DNA of 64,000 nt from the NCBI GenBank assembly GCA_044432945.1, contig JAWXUD010000004.1, forward strand, positions 11,202-75,201. Reading direction: 5' to 3'. This stretch comes from JAWXUD01 sp044432945. GTDB taxonomy: Bacteria; Cyanobacteriota; Vampirovibrionia; Gastranaerophilales; Gastranaerophilaceae. This document shows positions 26,517-34,099 of this stretch, piece after piece (the stretch's first letter is position 1; each line of letters begins with the position of its first letter). The notes under the pieces were generated by a model. That model was not told the origin of the DNA, ran no database searches, and saw only the letters and a program-made list of their open reading frames with translations. A program made the translations under genes and the position numbers.

Positions 26517-26603
26517 TTTTTATTTCTCCTTTAAATGAATTTATATTTTGTTATACTAATTTAATTTGCAAACACCTGCTTGCGAGTGAAAATTGGTTGT
26601 GAC

Positions 26604-27125
26604 CTATGCCACTTTTTGATCTCTAACAGCTGCAACAGCACGTGTAAGTGATGCCATAACTGCGTTTGTAGCCATTGTAATACCAGTTGCTGGTGAGTTG
26701 ATTGAACCAAGCATTTTTGCGATAAGCTCGTCTTTTGAAGGAAGAGTCGCAAGAGCTTCTGTTTCAGCAGCAGATAATAATTTACCTTCTAATGCTGCAC
26801 CTAACATCGCACCTTTTTTAGTATCTTTAATGAATTTTGCTACTACTTTAGCTGGGCTAACTTGGTCTTCAAAACCGAATGCTAATGCTATTGAGCCTGT
26901 GAAAGCTTCTGTTAAGCATTCATATTCAGTTCCTTTAACTGCTAATTTTGCTAAAGTGTTTTTTGTAACCATGTAGTCGCCGCCTTCTTTTTGCAAAGCA
27001 CGTCTAAGATTTGTGATTTCTTCTACTGAATAACCGTTAAAATCTGTAACTACTGCTACTTGGGCTTTTTCTAATTTTGCTTTTATTGCGTCAATCTTTT
27101 CAGATTTGAAAGCTTTTGTTGCCAT
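26604..27125 (-). CDS. rplJ: Ribosomal protein uL10
   Basis: Anchors L7/L12 dimers on the 50S subunit and, in complex with L12, represses its own mRNA. The protein is 173 residues: VVTDFNGYSVEEITNLRRALQ at the N-terminus and a C-terminal Ala-rich L12-binding helix. A structured leader with an attenuator-like hairpin precedes it. rplK and rplA are not upstream; instead a divergent XRE gene begins there. Confidence 0.97.
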   Translation of the reverse strand: MATKAFKSEKIDAIKAKLEKAQVAVVTDFNGYSVEEITNLRRALQKEGGDYMVTKNTLAKLAVKGTEYECLTEAFTGSIALAFGFEDQVSPAKVVAKFIKDTKKGAMLGAALEGKLLSAAETEALATLPSKDELIAKMLGSINSPATGITMATNAVMASLTRAVAAVRDQKVA

Positions 27126-27307
27126 TTTTTAGCTCCTTTTTTTTATTTTTGTATCGACCTAGTGTTCAAACTAAAAAAGATTTCGCCAGTTCTAGTTCTA
27201 AACCGCAAAATCTTACACAAGTCAAAATATTTTTCCTCGGTTGGATATTTAAAAACGAGCCTTTACATTTCTGCAATTCGCCCCGTTTACCAACGGTCTG
27301 CGGTTAT
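27126..27307 (-). promoter_or_regulatory. L10 leader with attenuator hairpin
   Basis: About 180 untranslated bases before rplJ. It contains conserved-looking segments (CCGTTGGTAAACGGGGCGAA, CCGAGGAAAA) as expected for the ribosomal-protein L10 leader. Near its 3' end an 8-bp stem (27205-27212 with 27179-27186, one G-U) is followed by six T on the minus strand (27173-27178), a classic attenuator about 45 bases before the start codon. L10-L12 binding in the 5' part is inferred from the family. Confidence 0.65.
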
Positions 27308-27313
27308 GTGTTT

Positions 27314-27342
27314 ATATTATTTGAAACAAAATTGATTGTCAA
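27314..27342 (-). promoter_or_regulatory. rplJ-rplL promoter
   Basis: TTGACA (27337-27342) and TAATAT (27314-27319) on the minus strand with a 17-base spacer, directly upstream of the L10 leader. Confidence 0.75.
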
Positions 27343-27435
27343 CCAGTGCTTAACAAAAGTTAAACAAATCGTAATAGGTTATAGACAAGCAGGCTGTGTG
27401 TGTTAATGTTTTTTGAATTATTGATTTTTAGAGTA

Positions 27436-27471
27436 TTGATAAAATTCAATGGCTATTTTATTATTATATAT
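27436..27471 (+). promoter_or_regulatory. Promoter of the XRE gene, leaderless geometry
   Basis: TTGATA (27436-27441), 17-base spacer, TATTAT (27459-27464), then seven bases to ATG 27472. No Shine-Dalgarno sequence. Confidence 0.6.
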
Positions 27472-27708
27472 ATGGTAGAGAAAATGCAACAATTAGTTTT
27501 AGGAAAATTTATTAAATATAAAAGAGAATTATCAGGGTGTTCTCTTAACAGGTTCGCTATTGACGCTGGTATTGAGCCTGCGACTTTATCAAGGATAGAA
27601 AACTTGAAGCAAGATGTTAAATTCATGACGCTATGTAAAATCGCTAAAAATTTAGAGGTGTCTACATCAGAGTTCTTGGCTGAATTTGAAAAGCAAATAG
27701 AAATTTAA
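27472..27708 (+). CDS. XRE-family DNA-binding protein
   Basis: The protein is 78 residues from ATG 27472, essentially a single helix-turn-helix domain: LGKFIKYKRELSGCSLNRFAIDAGIEPATLSRIE, then KFMTLCKIAKNLEVSTSEFL. The frame is open 24 codons further upstream, but that part overlaps the promoter and is hydrophobic AT-rich translation, so it is not included. It is divergent from rplJ and overlaps the convergent panC end by 4 bases. Target unknown. Confidence 0.75.
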   Translation: MVEKMQQLVLGKFIKYKRELSGCSLNRFAIDAGIEPATLSRIENLKQDVKFMTLCKIAKNLEVSTSEFLAEFEKQIEI

Positions 27709-28562
27709 TTATTTATATTAACATTATCAATCAATCGTACATCGCCGATTTTTATTGCGATAAAAACTAATGTATCGTTGTTAGCGGTCGTGTCTTTTTC
27801 TAAATCGTTTTTGTTGCGAAACTCAAGATATTCAAGTGAGTGGTTGTCGTTTAAAAATTCATAAGCGGTTTCAGCGAGTGCAGAGGTGTCGGTTATTCCT
27901 TTTTTATAACAGGCTTGAATATTGAATAAAATTTTGCTTAATGCCAGTGCATCTTCTTTTTCTTCTGTGCTTAAATATTTATTTCTTGAACTCATCGCAA
28001 GTCCAGATTTTTCACGTATGATAGGGCAAGAGATTATTTCAACAGGAATGTTTAAATCTTTCACCATTTTTTGTAAGATGATTAATTGTTGACGATCTTT
28101 TTCGCCAAAAAATGCGTAATCAGGTTGTGAGATGTTAAAGAGTTTGTTGACTACTGTGCAAACCCCGTCAAAGTGTCCAACACGAGATTTGGCACATAAT
28201 TTGTCTACATAAAAAAACGGAGGTACTACGTAAGTCAAAAAATCATTTGATAAAATATGTCCTTCGCCATACATTTCTTTAGGGCTTGGTGCAAAAATCA
28301 CATCAGCACCTGCTTTTGTTGCTAAAATTTCGTCATCAATTAGGGTTCGAGGGTACTTGTCTAGGTCCTCACCAGCACAAAATTGAATAGGGTTGACAAA
28401 TACTGACACAATTGTTTTATCGGATTTTTCGACACTTTTCTCGATTAATGATTTGTGTCCATCGTGTAACGCTCCCATTGTCGGAACTAGCCCGATATTA
28501 AAGCCATCTTTACGCCAACTTTTTGTTAGTTCTCTCAATTCTTTAATTGTGTGAATTATCAT
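27705..28562 (-). CDS. panC: Pantothenate synthetase
   Basis: Condenses pantoate with beta-alanine using ATP. The protein is 285 residues. Visible: VPTMGALHDGHKSLI (HIGH-like), SVFVNPIQF, PRTLIDDE, FFGEKDRQQL, and SGLAMSSRNKYL (KMSKS-like). Last gene of a pxpA-yvcK-panB-panC set, 23 bases after panB. No panD was seen. Confidence 0.97.
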   Translation of the reverse strand: MIIHTIKELRELTKSWRKDGFNIGLVPTMGALHDGHKSLIEKSVEKSDKTIVSVFVNPIQFCAGEDLDKYPRTLIDDEILATKAGADVIFAPSPKEMYGEGHILSNDFLTYVVPPFFYVDKLCAKSRVGHFDGVCTVVNKLFNISQPDYAFFGEKDRQQLIILQKMVKDLNIPVEIISCPIIREKSGLAMSSRNKYLSTEEKEDALALSKILFNIQACYKKGITDTSALAETAYEFLNDNHSLEYLEFRNKNDLEKDTTANNDTLVFIAIKIGDVRLIDNVNINN

Positions 28563-28585
28563 AAATTATCCTTTTTATAAATACA

Positions 28586-29386
28586 CTAAAAAACTTCTTC
28601 TGCGTTAGGGAAATTTCCATTTTTGACGTCATCGTTAAATTTTTTAGCACAATCAACGATTAATTTTTTCATATCTCCATATTTTCTAGCAAATTTAGGT
28701 TTGAATTCATCATATTTGCCAAAAACATCATCGCTAACGAGTATTTGCCCAGTGCAGTATTTGCCAGCACCACAAGAAATTGTCGCTATGTCTAGTTTTT
28801 TCGTAATCTTTTTACCTGTTTCTTCAGGAACCATTTCTAATACAATTGAAAATGCACCAGCTTTTTGTAACTTTTTTGCTTGTTCTATTATTTTGTTTGT
28901 TGCTTCAGTGGTCTTACCTTGGATTTTATAACCGCCAATTGTGTTTAACAGTTGTGGAGTAAAGCCTAAATGCCCCATCACAGGAATTCCTGATTGAGTT
29001 AATCTTTCAACAAGGTTCAAAATATAATCGTTGCAACCTTCTATTTTAACCGCTTTAGCACCAGCTTTAATCATTTCTGAACAGTTTTTGATAGCTTCTG
29101 AAATTTCTATATTGTAACTCATAAACGGCATATCTGTAACCACCAACGCACGTTCAACCCCTTTAGCCACGGCTTTCGTGAATATTTTCATCTCGTCAAC
29201 TCCTACAGCGTGTGTTGACTCATAACCAAGTGCCACCATTGCTAAGCTGTCACCAACGAGAATTATGTCAATACCAGCTTCGTCAATGTATTTTGCAGTC
29301 GAAAAATCGTAAGCAGTAAGTGCTGAAAATTTTTCGTTATTGTCTTTGATTTTTTTTATTGTGGTAATTGTGACTTTTTTATTCAT
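28586..29386 (-). CDS. panB: Ketopantoate hydroxymethyltransferase
   Basis: Transfers a hydroxymethyl group from methylene-THF to alpha-ketoisovalerate, the first committed step to pantothenate. The protein is 266 residues: LTAYDFSTAKYIDEAGID, VGDSLAMVALGYEST, DMPFMSY, KIEG, VMGHLGFTPQ and the catalytic-Glu region VLEMVPEE. It lies 40 bases after yvcK and pairs with panC. Confidence 0.97.
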   Translation of the reverse strand: MNKKVTITTIKKIKDNNEKFSALTAYDFSTAKYIDEAGIDIILVGDSLAMVALGYESTHAVGVDEMKIFTKAVAKGVERALVVTDMPFMSYNIEISEAIKNCSEMIKAGAKAVKIEGCNDYILNLVERLTQSGIPVMGHLGFTPQLLNTIGGYKIQGKTTEATNKIIEQAKKLQKAGAFSIVLEMVPEETGKKITKKLDIATISCGAGKYCTGQILVSDDVFGKYDEFKPKFARKYGDMKKLIVDCAKKFNDDVKNGNFPNAEEVF

Positions 29387-29426
29387 TAAGATTTGCTCAC
29401 TTATTTATATAGCTTATTTGTTAAAT

Positions 29427-30782
29427 TTATTTTAGTTTAGACATCTCTTTTTCACGTTTTTTGATAGTTGAATAAGAGATTTTTTCTAATTTGTTTTCTT
29501 TTCTATACCAGTAATAAATAGCTCTAGCGACACGATTTGAGCTATGACGCACAAGCCCTTCTTTGCTATCTTGAATTAATTTTTTTGATACAATTTTTAG
29601 CCCAAGTTTTTTGATTTTTTCTAAATCTAATTTTACTGGATAAGCATTTTGCATCTCATATTTTTTAGCTAAATTTTCTGGTAAGAAATCATTTATTAAA
29701 ATCGCATCAATAATTTTTGAGCTTCCTGCATGTTCAATCAACGCACTAACATGATCATAAACGCTATAATTATCGGTTTCGCCAGGTTGAGTCATTATGT
29801 TGCAAACATATATTTTTTTAGCAGATGAATTTGCAATTTCTTCGGCGATTTCTTTTATCAATAAATTAGGGATAACGCTTGTGTAAAGGCTTCCTGGTCC
29901 TAAAATTATCAACTCGGCATCTTTGATTGCTTCGATAACATCATCAAGAGCTTTGCAGTTTCTAGGGTTAGTTGACAATCTTTTAATCTTACCTTGAGCT
30001 TCAGGAATATTACTTTCGCCATTAATAATTCTTCCATCTTCTAATTCAGCAACCAATTTCATATCATCTAAAGTCGATGGCAAAACTCGTCCACGAATAG
30101 AAAGAACATTCGAAGATTCTTTTACTGCACGAACCATATCGCCTGTAATTGAGCATAAAGCGGTTAAGAATAAATTGCCAAAGCTATGTCCTTCTAAGCC
30201 ATCACCTGAATTAAAGCGATATTGAAATAATTCTGTTACTAAATCTTCATCATCAGCTAACGCTGCGATACAGTTTCTGATATCTCCAGGAGGTAAAACG
30301 CCCATTTGATTGCGTAAACGACCTGAACTACCGCCATCATCGCCAACTGTGACTACTGCTGTGACGTTATTAGTCAAACGTTTTACGCCTTTTAAAAGCA
30401 TTGAAAGTCCAGTCCCACCACCGACTGCGACTACTTTTGGTCCACGATTAAGTTTTCTTTTACGATATAAGGCTTCGAGCAAAACCTGATTGTCTTTGCC
30501 ATCGATTATTGAAAGATTGGTTTTAGTCCAACCTTTAAAAAATAGACCTGCACCAAACATTAAGACCGCAAAAGCTATCCATTCAGAAGAGATGCTTTTT
30601 GCTAAATCTTGGATAAAATTAATCATGTTAAAAATTGGTTTGACATCTAATAATATTAAAAAACTTAAAACCATTAGCGTTGCACCGATGAAAATCAATG
30701 CGAACCAGCGTTTGACTTGTAACCCTGGAATAAGCCAACCTACTTGTTTTGGCATTCTTAAATTTGTTTTAAATCTTCTCAT
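29427..30782 (-). CDS. yvcK: YvcK/CofD-like nucleotide-sugar-binding protein with membrane anchor
   Basis: The protein is 451 residues. Two N-terminal transmembrane helices (about 27-46 and 68-86) precede a CofD-like domain: VVAVGGGTGLSMLLKGVK, VVTVGDDGGSSGRLR, PPGDIRNCIAAL, LEGHSFGNLFLTAL, LGPGSLYTSVIPNLL. Bacillus YvcK (GlmR) binds UDP-GlcNAc and steers carbon into peptidoglycan precursors during gluconeogenic growth. The helical N-terminus resembles cyanobacterial versions. It is the second gene of the pxpA operon. Confidence 0.88.
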   Translation of the reverse strand: MRRFKTNLRMPKQVGWLIPGLQVKRWFALIFIGATLMVLSFLILLDVKPIFNMINFIQDLAKSISSEWIAFAVLMFGAGLFFKGWTKTNLSIIDGKDNQVLLEALYRKRKLNRGPKVVAVGGGTGLSMLLKGVKRLTNNVTAVVTVGDDGGSSGRLRNQMGVLPPGDIRNCIAALADDEDLVTELFQYRFNSGDGLEGHSFGNLFLTALCSITGDMVRAVKESSNVLSIRGRVLPSTLDDMKLVAELEDGRIINGESNIPEAQGKIKRLSTNPRNCKALDDVIEAIKDAELIILGPGSLYTSVIPNLLIKEIAEEIANSSAKKIYVCNIMTQPGETDNYSVYDHVSALIEHAGSSKIIDAILINDFLPENLAKKYEMQNAYPVKLDLEKIKKLGLKIVSKKLIQDSKEGLVRHSSNRVARAIYYWYRKENKLEKISYSTIKKREKEMSKLK

Positions 30783-30808
30783 TGACGTCCTACCTATTTA
30801 TAAAAATC

Positions 30809-31603
30809 TTAATTCACCCAGCCAGAAGCGTATGCATTTTTGTAATTAACTGGAACTGGAGTGATTATCTCACTAGATTTTTTAATTAATTCTAATGAAT
30901 TAGTTAAGCGACTAGAAAAATGAATACTATCCGCTTTTATTAATGTTTTTCCAGATTCAACGTTTGAAACTTGTGAATAGTTTAAAAGTGTTCTCAAACG
31001 ATTTAAGCACATTTCAGTGTTTTCGCAATCTTTAGCGATTGAATTTATTGTGCCATCAGCGTTATACATTTTTTCTAAAAATACTTCGTGTGCGACAGGA
31101 ATGTTTAATAATTCGCCAACTTTTTCAGTAATTTCGCCAGATGCCCCATAATAAACTAACCATTTTGAACATTTTTGGATAGCTTTAGCGACAGAACAAG
31201 CAAAGCTGAAATTTTCACTAGCCATTTTATACATCGCCCCGTGTGGTCGAACATGCTCGATTTCTAGGTTGAAAGTCTTAGCAAAATTCAATAACGCTCC
31301 GACTTGATAAATCACTATAGCTTCGATTTCTTCATCGTTCAAATCCATAGCTTTGTAGCCAAACCCTTGAATATCATCAAAACCAATATGCGCACCAACG
31401 ACAACATTTTTTTCTTTAGCTTTTAATAAAGCTTCTCTAATAGCTAAAGGATCGCCAGCGTGAAACCCGCAAGAAATATTTACTGAGCTAACATAATCTA
31501 GCAACTCGTACTCGTTCTTGTTTTTGTAAATCCCAAAACTTTGGGCTAAATCACAGTTGAAATCAATGTTTTTGATTGTTTTTTTATCGTTCGAATTTTG
31601 CAT
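30809..31603 (-). CDS. pxpA: 5-oxoprolinase subunit A (LamB/YcsF family)
   Basis: In PxpABC this subunit cleaves phosphorylated 5-oxoproline to glutamate. The protein is 264 residues. Visible: DFNCDLAQSFGIY, SVNISCGFHAGDP, VVVGAHIGFDD, EHVRPHGAMYKMA and EVFLEKMYNADG. The PxpB and PxpC partners are not in the window. First gene of the operon, behind an extended -10 (TG-G-TATAAT, 31634-31642 on the minus strand) and a roughly 30-base leader. Confidence 0.88.
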   Translation of the reverse strand: MQNSNDKKTIKNIDFNCDLAQSFGIYKNKNEYELLDYVSSVNISCGFHAGDPLAIREALLKAKEKNVVVGAHIGFDDIQGFGYKAMDLNDEEIEAIVIYQVGALLNFAKTFNLEIEHVRPHGAMYKMASENFSFACSVAKAIQKCSKWLVYYGASGEITEKVGELLNIPVAHEVFLEKMYNADGTINSIAKDCENTEMCLNRLRTLLNYSQVSNVESGKTLIKADSIHFSSRLTNSLELIKKSSEIITPVPVNYKNAYASGWVN

Positions 31604-31721
31604 ATAAAATCTTTCTTTTTTACTAATAAATTAATTATACCAGTAAAAAAATATATTTCTACTATCTTTATAAATATTTTACCTAAAAGATTGTTAGAAG
31701 CGAATTGTGCTATAGGCAAAA

Positions 31722-31955
31722 TTAATCCAATTTGAAAATGAAATCAAAAAGTTCCTTCGCTTCTATTTCAAGAGCATCGGCAATTTTTTTGATAGCATCA
31801 ATGGTGATATTGGCTTTGCCACGTTCGATTTGTCCAATATATCCAAAATTTAGGTCAGCGACTTCAGCAAGTTGCATTTGTGACAATTTTTTTGAGTTTC
31901 TAATAAACCTTAATTTTTTACCTAAATTCTTTTCTAAATTATTATTTATACCCAT
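31722..31955 (-). CDS. XRE-family regulator, cassette copy 1
   Basis: The protein is 77 residues, one helix-turn-helix domain: GKKLRFIRNSKKLSQMQLAE, then LNFGYIGQIERGKANITID and IADALEIEAKELFDFIF. It lies 7 bases downstream of the AbrB-like gene, so the two are co-transcribed. Probable regulator of the cassette; target not visible. Confidence 0.85.
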   Translation of the reverse strand: MGINNNLEKNLGKKLRFIRNSKKLSQMQLAEVADLNFGYIGQIERGKANITIDAIKKIADALEIEAKELFDFIFKLD

Positions 31956-31962
31956 TTGATTG

Positions 31963-32280
31963 CTATGCTTTCTTAATAATTAATTTATCTTCATCTATTT
32001 CAATATCTAAAAAATCTTGTTCAGGATTGTTAATATTTAGTAATTCAAGAATAGGCTGTGGTAAGAATACGGCGTATCCTCCTCCACGTTTGACAAGGTT
32101 TTTGGTATAAAGAGCTTTGTGCGTATCATTTTCTGAATTAAATTTAGAAATATATAAAATATTTCTTTTTATAATTAAGGTAATTTTCTTTTCTTGGGTA
32201 TTGAGTCCTATTAATTTTAATATCGGTGTATTTAAATATAATTCCCAGCCGTTACCACTACTGGCTAATTTTTTCCTCAT
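31963..32280 (-). CDS. Tandem AbrB/MazE-like protein, cassette copy 1
   Basis: The protein is 105 residues made of two related halves: SSGNGWELYLNTPILKLIGL and, about 55 residues later, RGGGYAVFLPQPILELLNI, each followed by beta-strands (ITLIIKRNILYI; LDIEIDEDKLIIKK). This pattern is that of swapped-hairpin AbrB/SpoVT/MazE DNA-binding domains, here two per chain. No toxin partner is adjacent; the neighbours are transcription factors, so a regulator is more likely than an antitoxin. Confidence 0.65.
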   Translation of the reverse strand: MRKKLASSGNGWELYLNTPILKLIGLNTQEKKITLIIKRNILYISKFNSENDTHKALYTKNLVKRGGGYAVFLPQPILELLNINNPEQDFLDIEIDEDKLIIKKA

Positions 32281-32408
32281 AATTTATACCCATATTGTAT
32301 GTTAAATGTAAATATATTATTGACATAAATATAAGTTAATATTATTATTCTTAATACAGTACAAAAGGGTTACTTTTATGGTACAAATAACTATAATGAG
32401 GTGGTATT

Positions 32409-32636
32409 ATGAATAAAAAAGTTTGTGAATTTGGGTTGACAGCAGAGGAGATTGAGGTTTTTCGATTGAGTGGTGAGGGCGATACGCTAAAAGAAATTGG
32501 CGAAAAATTGTCAATTAGCCCTTATAATGTAAGAAAATGTCGCAAAGCTATCGTGCAGAAATTAGGTGCGACAAATATAGTCCACGCTTGTTTTATTGGA
32601 TATAATGAATTTTTCCCTAATGCATTTGCGAAATGA
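32409..32636 (+). CDS. Stand-alone LuxR/GerE helix-turn-helix protein, cassette copy 1
   Basis: The protein is 75 residues and consists almost only of a LuxR-type domain: LTAEEIEVFRLSGEGDTLKE, IGEKLSISPYNVRKCRKAI and VQKLGATNIVHA. There is no receiver or ligand domain. Shine-Dalgarno sequence GAGGTGG. It is divergent from the AbrB-like gene, with 128 AT-rich bases between. The second copy differs by two residues (N to S and G to A). Confidence 0.85.
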   Translation: MNKKVCEFGLTAEEIEVFRLSGEGDTLKEIGEKLSISPYNVRKCRKAIVQKLGATNIVHACFIGYNEFFPNAFAK

Positions 32637-32637
32637 G

Positions 32638-32859
32638 TTAAAATGTTAAAATTTCAGAGAGTGATAAATTTAGTGCTTTTGCAATTTTGTCTATTGAGTC
32701 AAGCGTAGGAGATGACTTACCATTCTCTATAGCTCCTAGGGTTGTTCTGTGTAAGCCTGAGAGTTCAGCTAATTTTTCCTGTGATATTTCTTGTTTAATT
32801 CTTTCTATTTTTATTTTCTTGCCAAATTCCTTCGATAGTTTGTCTATTTTATTCATCAT
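32638..32859 (-). CDS. XRE-family regulator, cassette copy 2
   Basis: The protein is 73 residues with a single helix-turn-helix: FGKKIKIERIKQEISQEKLA, LHRTTLGAIENGKSSPTLDS, IAKALNLSLSEILTF. It overlaps the AbrB-like gene by 11 bases. Only loosely similar to the copy-1 XRE, in contrast to the nearly identical LuxR pair, suggesting divergent specificity. Confidence 0.85.
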   Translation of the reverse strand: MMNKIDKLSKEFGKKIKIERIKQEISQEKLAELSGLHRTTLGAIENGKSSPTLDSIDKIAKALNLSLSEILTF

Positions 32860-33178
32860 AATTAGCTTTCTTAATAATTAATTTGTCTTCATCTATTTCA
32901 ATATCTAAAAAATCTTGTTCAGGATTTACATTTAATATTTCAAGCATAGTTGTAGGAAAGTATAACCCGTATCCACCACCATTTTTTTGAAATTTTCGAA
33001 CCATATTGTTGGTATACTTTTCTAAATCCTCATCTTTAATTGGTTGTATATATAAAATACCATTTTTAACTGTCATTAAAACTCTTATATCGTTAGGGTT
33101 GTAGCCAAGAATTTTTAATAATGATTTCGAAAACGCTAATACCCAACCGTTGCCACTTGATTTGAGTTGTTTTTTCAT
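32849..33178 (-). CDS. Tandem AbrB/MazE-like protein, cassette copy 2
   Basis: The protein is 109 residues with the same two-half layout as copy 1 (SSGNGWVLAFSKSLLKILG and NGGGYGLYFPTTMLEILNV). The C-terminal PEQDFLDIEIDEDKLIIKKA is identical to copy 1 although most of the protein is not. Co-transcribed with its XRE gene. Confidence 0.65.
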   Translation of the reverse strand: MKKQLKSSGNGWVLAFSKSLLKILGYNPNDIRVLMTVKNGILYIQPIKDEDLEKYTNNMVRKFQKNGGGYGLYFPTTMLEILNVNPEQDFLDIEIDEDKLIIKKANYDE

Positions 33179-33279
33179 AATGACCTCTCGTTTAATATTG
33201 ACTTTATTTTAACTATCATTTAAGATTATTTATAGGTTATATTGGACTTATAATGGGCATTGTTAAATGAGGTGGTATT

Positions 33280-33507
33280 ATGAATAAAAAAGTTTGTGAA
33301 TTTGGGTTGACGGCAGAGGAGATTGAGGTTTTTCGATTGAGTGGTGAGGGTGATACGCTAAAAGAAATTGGCGAAAAATTGTCAATTAGCCCTTATAGCG
33401 TAAGAAAATGTCGCAAAGCTATTGTGCAGAAATTGGGTGCGACAAATATAGTCCACGCTTGTTTTATTGCTTATAATGAATTTTTCCCTAATGCGTTTGC
33501 GAAATGA
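33280..33507 (+). CDS. Stand-alone LuxR/GerE helix-turn-helix protein, cassette copy 2
   Basis: The protein is 75 residues, identical to copy 1 except for SPYSVRK and HACFIAY. Same Shine-Dalgarno region (ATGAGGTGGTATT). The silent substitutions scattered among almost no amino-acid changes suggest purifying selection or gene conversion. Divergent from the copy-2 AbrB-like gene, with 101 bases between. Confidence 0.85.
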   Translation: MNKKVCEFGLTAEEIEVFRLSGEGDTLKEIGEKLSISPYSVRKCRKAIVQKLGATNIVHACFIAYNEFFPNAFAK

Positions 33508-33512
33508 GTTTT

Positions 33513-33625
33513 AATTAAAAACAACGTCATTGGATAGCACTTTACCAGTACCTAGTTTTGCGTAACTCGCAAGTTCGTTGGCAAGCTGATGCCTTGTTGT
33601 CGCAGGCTATGACGTGTTTTTAATT
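33513..33625. repeat. MITE-like element with 17-bp terminal inverted repeats
   Basis: 33513-33530 and 33609-33625 are inverted copies (ATGACGT...TTTTTAATT) with a single-base bulge. The ~80-base interior is clearly richer in GC than its surroundings and has no open frame. It sits between the regulator cassette and the toxin gene, right beside a REP-like palindrome. No transposase is present. Confidence 0.5.
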
Positions 33626-33661
33626 CCCCTCCACTGGAGGGGTGGAGTTGACGGGGTGGTT
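33622..33661 (+). repeat. REP-like palindromic element, copy 1
   Basis: A 40-base GC-rich element: AATTCCCCTCC, three bases, GGAGGGGTG, a variable stretch, then CGGGGTGGTT. The first two parts are an inverted repeat. A second copy is at 63746-63787 in the other orientation. About 40 bases further on lies GTCATGCTGAA (33698-33708), which also recurs at 63893-63903. Confidence 0.75.
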
Positions 33662-33731
33662 ATTTCGCTATATTGCCATTTTAAACTACACTTGGTCGTC
33701 ATGCTGAAGTCGTTTCTCATTGAATTAAGGG

Positions 33732-33766
33732 TTGACAAAATGAAGCCTGTGGGCTACAATATTGAT
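33732..33766 (+). promoter_or_regulatory. Toxin-gene promoter, leaderless geometry
   Basis: Consensus TTGACA (33732-33737), 17-base spacer, TACAAT (33755-33760), then exactly six bases to ATG 33767, with no Shine-Dalgarno sequence. The best-formed example of this arrangement in the window. Confidence 0.75.
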
Positions 33767-34078
33767 ATGAAAGAAATACTGTTTTATTCTGATGAAAATG
33801 GTAAAATACCTTATTTAGACTGGTATAATACTTTGGATAAGAGTATTAGAATTGTTGTTGACAAGCGAATATCAAAAATTGAACGTGATTTATATGGTGA
33901 CTTTAAGAAGATTTCTCAAGATTTGTTTGAGTTTAAGTTCTCAAACGGTATAAGGATTTATTTTACTGAAGTCGAGAATGTCATTGTATTATTATTGACT
34001 GGTGGTAATAAATCTCGTTAGGCAAAAGATATAGAATTGGCAAAAAAATATTTACAGAATTATAAGCAAGAAAATTAA
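33767..34078 (+). pseudogene. RelE/HigB-like toxin gene with in-frame amber codon
   Basis: From ATG 33767 the product resembles the phage Gp49/HigB-like 'addiction module killer' family: YSDENGKIPYLDWYNTLD, KRISKIERDLYGDFKKISQDLFEFKF, GIRIYFTEVENVIVLLLTGGNKS. The frame hits TAG at 34019-34021, then continues open for 18 codons (AKDIELAKKYLQNYKQEN) to TAA 34078. The family normally reads GGxKSxQ-x-KDIxxA here, so a CAG codon seems to have become TAG. The 84-residue truncated product lacks the last helix and part of the active-site rim. TAG is an ordinary stop elsewhere in the window. Confidence 0.75.
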
Positions 34079-34099
34079 TAATGGAGGCGGACTATTATT

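Larger units (their letters stand above)
31722..33507. repeat. Tandemly duplicated three-gene regulator cassette
   Basis: Two successive copies of the same layout: minus-strand AbrB-like gene followed by a minus-strand XRE gene, with a plus-strand single-domain LuxR-like gene divergent from them. Copy 1 is 31722-32636 and copy 2 is 32638-33507, back to back. The LuxR genes differ at about ten of 230 bases, and the last ~60 bases of the AbrB-like genes are nearly identical, while the XRE genes and the rest of the AbrB-like genes have diverged strongly. Confidence 0.85.

Noticed and set aside
26149..26538. Long open frame antisense to rplL, and similar frames opposite rplJ and ppdK
   Set aside because: Mirror frames produced by codon bias of strongly expressed genes; no Shine-Dalgarno site, no protein-like domain.
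31963..33178. AbrB-like proteins as MazE-type antitoxins
   Set aside because: No MazF/PemK-like toxin lies next to either copy; the partners are XRE and LuxR-type regulators.
33614..33766. Open frame extending the toxin N-terminus by 51 codons
   Set aside because: It translates the REP-like element and the promoter; the family starts at the residue encoded by ATG 33767.
34019..34021. TAG recoded as an amino acid
   Set aside because: TAG is used as the normal stop by other genes here (for example tsaC and the regulator at 54724), so genome-wide recoding is not supported.
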